A stretch of 64,000 nt of DNA from contig CBFFRP010000563.1 of the NCBI GenBank assembly GCA_965644295.1, positions 1 to 64,000 on the forward strand, written 5' to 3'. Positions 56,901 through 64,000 of the stretch are shown here, one piece after another; position 1 is the first letter of the stretch; the number at the start of each line of letters is the position of its first letter. Under the pieces are notes generated by a model, which ran no database searches, was not told where the DNA came from, and was given only the letters and a program-made list of their open reading frames with translations. Both the position numbers and the translations under genes were made by a program. The stretch comes from Paraphysomonas bandaiensis. Taxonomy: Eukaryota; Chrysophyceae.

Positions 56901-59515
56901 TATCTGTCAATCCGCTGATATCTCTCACGAGAATCTGACGAGAGTCTACTACATATCATTCTGATGCTGCATTGTTATTCCTGATGGTTATTATGATTTC
57001 GATGATGACTTTGTGTATGTGGTCAATGTATAGTTTGATGATGTGGCATGTGATGAGTGATAGTATTATCTGTCAATCCGCTGATATCTCTCACGAGAAT
57101 CTGACGAGAGTCTACTACATATCATTCTGATGCTGCATTGTTATTCCTGATGGTTATTATGATTTCGATGATGACTTTGTGTATGTGGTCAATGTATAGT
57201 TTGATGATGTGGCATGTGATGAGTGATAGTATTATCTGTCAATCCGCTGATATCTCTCACGAGAATCTGACGAGAGTCTACTACATATCATTCTGATGCT
57301 GCATTGTTATTCCTGATGGTTATTATGATTTCGATGATGACTTTGTGTATGTGGTCAATGTATAGTTTGATGATGTGGCATGTGATGAGTGATAGTATTA
57401 TCTGTCAATCCGCTGATATCTCTCACGAGAATCTGACGAGAGTCTACTACATATCATTCTGATGCTGCATTGTTATTCCTGATGGTTATTATGATTTCGA
57501 TGATGACTTTGTGTATGTGGTCAATGTATAGTTTGATGATGTGGCATGTGATGAGTGATAGTATTATCTGTCAATCCGCTGATATCTCTCACGAGAATCT
57601 GACGAGAGTCTACTACATATCATTCTGATGCTGCATTGTTATTCCTGATGGTTATTATGATTTCGATGATGACTTTGTGTATGTGGTCAATGTATAGTTT
57701 GATGATGTGGCATGTGATGAGTGATAGTATTATCTGTCAATCCGCTGATATCTCTCACGAGAATCTGACGAGAGTCTACTACATATCATTCTGATGCTGC
57801 ATTGTTATTCCTGATGGTTATTATGATTTCGATGATGACTTTGTGTATGTGGTCAATGTATAGTTTGATGATGTGGCATGTGATGAGTGATAGTATTATC
57901 TGTCAATCCGCTGATATCTCTCACGAGAATCTGACGAGAGTCTACTACATATCATTCTGATGCTGCATTGTTATTCCTGATGGTTATTATGATTTCGATG
58001 ATGACTTTGTGTATGTGGTCAATGTATAGTTTGATGATGTGGCATGTGATGAGTGATAGTATTATCTGTCAATCCGCTGATATCTCTCACGAGAATCTGA
58101 CGAGAGTCTACTACATATCATTCTGATGCTGCATTGTTATTCCTGATGGTTATTATGATTTCGATGATGACTTTGTGTATGTGGTCAATGTATAGTTTGA
58201 TGATGTGGCATGTGATGAGTGATAGTATTATCTGTCAATCCGCTGATATCTCTCACGAGAATCTGACGAGAGTCTACTACATATCATTCTGATGCTGCAT
58301 TGTTATTCCTGATGGTTATTATGATTTCGATGATGACTTTGTATATGTGGTCAATGTATAGTTTGATGATGTGGCATGTGATGAGTGATAGTATTATCTG
58401 TCAATCCGCTGATATCTCTCACGAGAATCTGACGAGAGTCTACTACATATCATTCTGATGCTGCATTGTTATTCCTGATGGTTATTATGATTTCGATGAT
58501 GACTTTGTATATGTGGTCAATGTATAGTTTGATGATGTGGCATGTGATGAGTGATAGTATTATCTGTCAATCCGCTGATATCTCTCACGAGAATCTGACG
58601 AGAGTCTACTACATATCATTCTGATGCTGCATTGTTATTCCTGATGGTTATTATGATTTCGATGATGACTTTGTATATGTGGTCAATGTATAGTTTGATG
58701 ATGTGGCATGTGATGAGTGATAGTATTATCTGTCAATCCGCTGATATCTCTCACGAGAATCTGACGAGAGTCTACTACATATCATTCTGATGCTGCATTG
58801 TTATTCCTGATGGTTATTATGATTTCGATGATGACTTTGTGTATGTGGTCAATGTATAGTTTGATGATGTGGCATGTGATGAGTGATAGTATTATCTGTC
58901 AATCCGCTGATATCTCTCACGAGAATCTGACGAGAGTCTACTACATATCATTCTGATGCTGCATTGTTATTCCTGATGGTTATTATGATTTCGATGATGA
59001 CTTTGTGTATGTGGTCAATGTATAGTTTGATGATGTGGCATGTGATGAGTGATAGTATTATCTGTCAATCCGCTGATATCTCTCACGAGAATCTGACGAG
59101 AGTCTACTACATATCATTCTGATGCTGCATTGTTATTCCTGATGGTTATTATGATTTCGATGATGACTTTGTGTATGTGGTCCATGTAATGTATTGTTGT
59201 TGTTTTTTTTCTAAATTTTTTTGTGCAGTAGATGATGAGCGCTCTCTTCTTGTTTCGAATGATGATTCTTCGAATCCATTGGAGGCGAGTACGGCGGCTT
59301 TAGATGTGTTAAAGCAAGCCACTGTGATTGTTGAGAAGCATGTGAGGGCTCTTCAAAGAGGGGTAACTGCTACTCACATGACCACGCCAGAGATTATGCG
59401 AAGATACAACACAGTTACATCGTCGCCGCATACAGGCAATAAAATTACTTCGCACAATTCTTCGAAGACTAAAGATTATAATTACGGTAGTATAGAAATG
59501 CCACTGCAGGAGTAA
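53969..59515 (+). CDS. CRT-like transporter (drug/metabolite transporter superfamily)
   Basis: Five exons in phase, 53969-54680, 54726-54928, 55023-55187, 55252-55408 and 59229-59515, give 507 residues. Intron 1 is only 45 bases; intron 4 is 3.8 kb and filled by a satellite. The protein is polytopic, with about ten hydrophobic segments between residues 10 and 360. They start at IGMIILLFSSIIAATANTLL and include LYMGGLDAASATIGAIAGAD and WGSVLILFGAAVASSDYLF. The TPGEMQTIINQMIIPLTMIG stretch is typical of the CRT/CRT-like family (plant CLTs, Plasmodium CRT, Dictyostelium and oomycete homologues), which move amino acids, peptides or glutathione-type solutes across vacuolar or plastid membranes. 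A hydrophilic C-terminal tail of ~150 residues (exons 4-5) is presumably cytosolic. The substrate cannot be told from sequence. Confidence 0.88.
55519..59170. repeat. 166-bp satellite, 22 tandem units, inside intron 4 of the CRT-like gene
   Basis: Units begin GTGTATGTGGTCAATGTATA and repeat with a period of exactly 166 bases. The distance 55519 to 59171 is 22 x 166, and a partial 23rd unit follows. Units are almost identical; the main variant is GTATATGTGG for GTGTATGTGG, found in the first unit and in a few scattered units, including a cluster of three near 58330-58670. Within the unit there is an internal near-palindrome CTCTCACGAGAATCTGACGAGAG. No ORF. Confidence 0.98.
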
Positions 59516-60088
59516 ATGTAGGACAAGTGGATTATGTTATTGTTTTGTTGATAACGATTTTGACATAGAACGAGCTTGAAGATGAGAGATAATAAATATA
59601 TAAGCAGTTTTATAATTAGAATTTTAACAAAGTGTTTACACTATCTACTTCTTGGTTAGTACTCGAAAGAACAGCAGCGCTTTTTCCTACGATATTCAAT
59701 GTGAGAATAGTTCTATTATTCTTACATAAAGCATATGGTCCAGCATGAGTTGAAATGAAATCTACTCCTATATATATACAAGTCGTGTGTATTATAAAAT
59801 CAACTGAATAAATGGTTGTAGATAAATATTAGTACTAGCGGTTTCAAATCAATCACACTATCATAACAATGTGATCATACAATATCTTGAGTTTGGAGTA
59901 ATTTTTATATTGAGCTTTGCTATTTGATGGCAATGAAAAGCTGAAGTTCTATGACCGTTACATGAAGGAATACAGTTGTTATTCGCAGTATTACATGCAC
60001 TATTGAGATTATGGTAATCATGAGTAGTGAAGCTGAAATATACTGACTGTATAAGATCGTATGAAAATGATTGGTACTTGAGATAGTG
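59516..60088. other. Intergenic, no gene seen
   Basis: 3' flank of the CRT-like gene. AT-rich with no convincing ORF. Confidence 0.5.
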
Positions 60089-60440
60089 TAAATTTCCCTC
60101 AACAAAGTCGAACTCGCACCTTTTCGTGGTGTTCTGGAGGATAAGTACCGGACAGATTCTCTCTGGAAAACTAACGTGAGCCGCATACGCAGTCAGCAGA
60201 TAGAGTTCTGCCCTCTCATAGCCATGTGCTTGTGTGGTACAAGGGACACCAATAAGTGTCACTTGTGTAGACGTCTTTGGGCCCTGACGAATAAACAGGC
60301 ATCCGGGACAGGGCCCACCTGAAGGGTAACCGGGGTATTGGGCTGCCTGCTGAAGTCAAGCATCCGGGATGTTCACCTTAAGAACTCAGAGTGGAAGTGG
60401 TCGCACCTTGGTGATTGCGGTGACGCACAAGCAGCTTCCG
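60089..60440 (+). repeat. Dispersed repeat, copy B, with coding-like minus-strand fragment
   Basis: About 350 bases repeated at 60966-61300 (same strand) and partly at 12503-12790 (opposite strand). The first ~150 bases read on the minus strand as protein (YERAELYLLTAYAAHVSFPE, then NTTKRCEFDFVEG). The same reading is conserved in copy C, so this may be the end of an element ORF. The second half carries several CCGGG/CATCCGG(G/A) motifs. Probably a transposon or retroelement terminus. Confidence 0.65.
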
Positions 60441-60965
60441 TAGCGTTAAGTAGTAGGATGAAAAAAGTGTTTGCTGATTAGTTACAAGTAGAAGTCTAAC
60501 TAGTATGTCTAGCATTCATCTAGCTACTAAGTTGGTGCAGGTTTTTAACGCCTATTGCTAATAATAAGACTTTCAATATATATGTAATTTGGCGAATGAC
60601 AATGAATGATATGTGAGATTCATCATAATTTATAATTATAGCATTGAGTGTGAACAGGAAGTATCTTGTATATTTTATATGTTATCTAGCGACAAAAATT
60701 GCATAAATGGTAAATTACATTCCTTATGACACAATCCATTGTCCAAGTGTTGGTCAACTTCAAATTTTGTCATGAAATTAGGATTATGAGGCCATTCTTT
60801 AGTGACAATCCAAATTTCATGATCCCAGGTAAACAACAGTACAATTAAATACACACTAATAACATATAGAAATTGACGTTAATATTCGTTACATTAAAAT
60901 GGATATATATCTGACGGTTACATATAGTGGTGAGATGAATGCAGATGTTACGATGATATTTCTAT
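60441..60965. other. Spacer between two dispersed-repeat copies
   Basis: AT-rich sequence of about 525 bases with no ORF and no clear relationship to the repeats on either side. Confidence 0.4.
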
Positions 60966-61300
60966 GAGCCCTCAACAAAGTCGAACTCGCATCTTTTCGT
61001 GGTGTTCTGGGGGATAAGTACCGGAGAGGTTTTCTTTGGGAAAATAACGTGAGCCGCATACGCAGTCAGCAGATAGAGTTCCGCCCTCTCATAGCCTGCT
61101 TGTGTGGTGCAAGTGCAGGGACACTGATGTAAGTGTTACTTGTGTAGACGTCTCTGGGCTCTGACGAATACACAGGCATCCAGGAACAGGGTCCATCTGA
61201 AGGGCATCCGGGACAGTGAGATGCATGCTGAAGTCAAGCATCCGAGCTGCTCATCTGAAGGACTCAACCATCCTGAAGTCAGCAGGAGTCAGTGATTGAG
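60966..61300 (+). repeat. Dispersed repeat, copy C
   Basis: Direct repeat of 60089-60440 at roughly 80-85 percent similarity by eye: CTCAACAAAGTCGAACTCGC, GTGGTGTTCTGG-GGATAAGT, GTGAGCCGCATACGCAGTCA and GCATCCGGGACAG are shared. The minus-strand protein-like reading is retained with substitutions (YERAELYLLTAYAAHVIFPK). Confidence 0.65.
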
Positions 61301-61845
61301 TGAAAGTGGAGATGGTTGCATTTTGATGCATACAATGATGATATCAGCAACTATCGTAGCATGATATTGTAAGATATCAGAGTTATGCATTGACTGTTCC
61401 ACGCTTCTTGTTAATATGCAAGACCTTCACTACCATATCCATCTATACTTATATAAAAGTCAGTTAAGAAAATCTTAAAAAATAGCCAATATTTGGTTTT
61501 TTTAAGGGGTTTTGGGATTTTGGGTATGAAAAATGGACTTATTTGGACCCGGTCATCCCTTCCATACAGCTCCCACTTTGGCCCAGCATTTTCCAGACCA
61601 TACCAGGCCAGACCAGACCAGGCCAGACCAGACCAGACCAGACCAGGCCAGACCAGACCAGACCCAAGAGACGGTATATAGAAGTGGATGGGGGTTGTTT
61701 TTTTGGGGGAGGGAAATTTTCACATCTATAAAACAAGGAAAATTTCAAAATAGTTGAGTTTTTGTAACTAAAACTGGCATATTTATGGAATGAGTTTGTT
61801 CATAGTGAAGAGTCGTAGAGTTGGTGTTGTTAATAGCAGTCTCAC
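61301..61845. other. Intergenic with a short CCAGA/GGCCAGACCA repeat
   Basis: 61596-61665 is a (CCAGA)n-type microsatellite with GGCCAGACCA variants; ORFs over it are artefacts. The rest is AT- and G-run-rich with no gene seen. Confidence 0.6.
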
Positions 61846-61993
61846 GTATCGGCATCCTTTGTGTATTTTTGTTCAAAGATGCCTCTAATATTGAGACAAT
61901 AATTATCAGTATTCCAGCTGTAGTTGTATGTATGTACTATAGACAATTTTTACTTCAATTTATTTCCGAATAATAAGATGCTGACTCTGATAC
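61846..61993 (-). mobile_element. MITE-like repeat, copy 3
   Basis: Reverse complement of 2761-2910. It begins GTATCGGCATCCTTTG and ends AAGATGCTGACTCTGATAC. Both ends are visible and form imperfect inverted repeats starting GTATC, so this is the most complete copy. Confidence 0.7.
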
Positions 61994-62066
61994 ACATCTC
62001 ACATCATCTCAATCCATATACATACATTGAAATAAAGCCAATCCATCCCATAATTCTCATTAAAAG

Positions 62067-62353
62067 ATGAAAGATTTTAATAAAACTATTAATAAAAAAC
62101 GTAAATTATCATTCTTAAGATCAACAGGTGTGTGTATGTGTGTATATGGAGAGATGGAGGGGTATGAGTGTAATTGTTGATTAATGCAGCTATGAAGAGA
62201 CTGAAAACATCAGAAACAAATCAAAGTCATGAAGAAAAACAATCAAATCCATATTTAAAAGAAGTTTTAAAATTAAAAAAAACTATCAAGAATTGGGACT
62301 GTTTATTCAGTGCAGATGCAGAGAGACGCATGGAAGACTGGATCCGTATAGAT
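62067..62353 (+). CDS. Partial gene of unknown function: first two exons
   Basis: Exon 1 (62067-62127, MKDFNKTINKKRKLSFLRST) and exon 2 (62190-62353) join in phase (G/CT = Ala) over a 62-base intron GTGTGTG..TTAATGCAG. Exon 2 encodes MKRLKTSETNQSHEEKQSNP and then YLKEVLKLKKTIKNWDCLFS, ending MEDWIRID at a phase-0 donor GAT/GTAAGA. The N-terminus is basic (KKRK), possibly a nuclear localisation signal, followed by a short amphipathic helix. The remainder of the gene would lie beyond the tandem array and the window. The last ~22 bases of exon 2 and the start of the following intron are the seed of that array. No family is recognised from 75 residues. Confidence 0.55.
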
Positions 62354-64000
62354 GTAAGATACATGTGCACTATACACTATATATGTATATGTATGGAAGA
62401 CTGGATCCGTATAGATGTAAGATACATGTGCACTATACACTATATATGTATGTATGGAAGACTGGATCCGTATAGATGTAAGATACATGTGCACTATACA
62501 CTATATATGTATATGTATGGAAGACTGGATCCGTATAGATGTAAGATACATGTGCACTATACACTATATATGTATATGTATGGAAGACTGGATCCGTATA
62601 GATGTAAGATACATGTGCACTATACACTATATATGTATGTATGGAAGACTGGATCCGTATAGATGTAAGATACATGTGCACTATACACTATATATGTATA
62701 TGTATGGAAGACTGGATCCGTATAGATGTAAGATACATGTGCACTATACACTATATATGTATGTATGGAAGACTGGATCCGTATAGATGTAAGATACATG
62801 TGCACTATACACTATATATGTATATGTATGGAAGACTGGATCCGTATAGATGTAAGATACATGTGCACTATACACTATATATGTATATGTATGGAAGACT
62901 GGATCCGTATAGATGTAAGATACATGTGCACTATACACTATATATGTATATGTATGGAAGACTGGATCCGTATAGATGTAAGATACATGTGCACTATACA
63001 CTATATATGTATATGTATGGAAGACTGGATCCGTATAGATGTAAGATACATGTGCACTATACACTATATATGTATATGTATGGAAGACTGGATCCGTATA
63101 GATGTAAGATACATGTGCACTATACACTATATATGTATATGTATGGAAGACTGGATCCGTATAGATGTAAGATACATGTGCACTATACACTATATATGTA
63201 TATGTATGGAAGACTGGATCCGTATAGATGTAAGATACATGTGCACTATACACTATATATGTATGTATATGTATGTATGGAAGACTGGATCCGTATAGAT
63301 GTAAGATACATGTGCACTATATATGTATATGTATGGAAGACTGGATCCGTATAGATGTAAGATACATGTGCACTATACACTATATATGTATATGTATGGA
63401 AGACTGGATCCGTATAGATGTAAGATACATGTGCACTATACACTATATATGTATATGTATGGAAGACTGGATCCGTATAGAGGTAAGATACATGTGCACT
63501 ATACACTATATATGTATATGTATGGAAGACTGGATCCGTATAGATGTAAGATACATGTGCACTATACACTATATATGTATGTATATGTATGTATGGAAGA
63601 CTGGATCCGTATAGATGTAAGATACATGTGCACTATACACTATATATGTATATGTATGGAAGACTGGATCCGTATAGATGTAAGATACATGTGCACTATA
63701 CACTATATATGTATATGTATGGAAGACTGGATCCGTATAGATGTAAGATACATGTGCACTATACACTATATATGTATATGTATGCATGGAAGACTGGATC
63801 CGTATAGATGTAAGATACATGTGCACTATACACTATATATGTATATGTATGGAAGACTGGATCCGTATAGATGTAAGATACATGTGCACTATACACTATA
63901 TATGTATATGTATGGAAGACTGGATCCGTATAGATGTAAGATACATGTGCACTATACACTATATATGTATATGTATGCATGGAAGACTGGATCCGTATAG
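62332..64000. repeat. ~63-bp tandem array (27 units) carrying an exon end and 5' splice site
   Basis: The unit is GGAAGACTGGATCCGTATAG + AT/GTAAGATACATGTGCACTA + an ATAC/TATATGTATAT spacer. Lengths are 63 (most units), 61, 56, 67 or 71. The first 22 bases equal the 3' end of exon 2 of the adjacent gene, and GTAAGA is its 5' splice site. Units start at 62332, 62395, 62456 and on to 63981; the array continues past the window. One unit has GAGGTAAG in place of GATGTAAG. The 63-base period keeps the frame open, producing long artefactual ORFs on both strands. Confidence 0.95.

Noticed and set aside
62454-64000. Long repetitive ORFs (up to 237 codons) in the 63-base array
   Set aside because: Open because the period is a multiple of three. 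They lie beyond a strong phase-0 donor and appear on both strands equally, so most of the reading is probably intronic.
55519-64000. CRISPR-like arrays
   Set aside because: Repeats are contiguous without unique spacers, and the genome is eukaryotic with introns. These are satellites.

Overview
This window is nuclear DNA of a single-celled or simple eukaryote with an AT-rich, repeat-rich genome. Genes are interrupted by many short GT..AG introns (about 45 to 300 bases), the standard stop codons are used, and retroelement remnants, MITE-like repeats and long satellites lie between and inside genes. The gene set (eEF3, a large GDH2-type NAD-glutamate dehydrogenase, a cyclin Y, a CRT-like transporter, an intronless PD-(D/E)XK-like ORF and a decayed Crypton-like recombinase) would suit a stramenopile or related protist. 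That placement is inference; no marker gene in the window settles it.

Layout. 1-4.4 kb is a graveyard of elements: a repeat-bearing gag-like ORF, a broken ORF, a MITE, a 159-base hairpin and a Copia-type gag-protease remnant. 4.8-9.2 kb (minus) encodes a 1,466-residue membrane glycoprotein with NIDO, AMOP, VWD and sushi-like modules and one transmembrane segment. It is divergent from a cyclin Y-like gene (10.2-11.8 kb, plus), and a C-tract-rich spacer lies between them. 12.5-16.4 kb holds a dispersed repeat, a 1.28-kb imperfect palindrome, a complete Mutator-like non-autonomous transposon with 10-base target duplications, and a second copy of the 480-base repeat from 1.4 kb. A doubtful small His/Thr-rich gene lies at 17.1-17.8 kb. 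eEF3 is intronless at 20.5-23.6 kb (minus). A membrane-anchored PD-(D/E)XK-like protein is at 25.7-26.7 kb (minus). A decayed tyrosine recombinase and AT-rich microsatellites fill 27.2-29.8 kb. GDH2 with 25 exons occupies 30.75-36.85 kb (minus). eIF4G with 8 exons lies at 39.9-43.4 kb (plus). A 1,612-residue secreted, sequon-studded coiled-coil protein with 9 exons lies at 45.4-52.9 kb (minus). A CRT-like transporter with 5 exons lies at 54.0-59.5 kb (plus). The first two exons of a further gene are at 62.07-62.35 kb and run into a tandem array that reaches the window end.

The identifiable genes are mostly housekeeping: translation elongation and initiation, nitrogen and carbon metabolism, a CDK partner, and a transporter. 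Two large secretory-pathway proteins and several element remnants are mixed among them. They do not form an operon-like unit. The most striking structural theme is that three genes carry long, near-perfect satellites inside introns: a 20-base unit over about 1.8 kb, a 166-base unit repeated 22 times, and a 61-71-base unit repeated 27 times. The last unit contains the 3' end of the preceding exon plus its 5' splice site, so the array multiplies an exon-intron boundary. Exon models were built by hand from splice consensus and reading phase. Every junction keeps frame except GDH2 exon 1/2 and the uncertain end of eIF4G.
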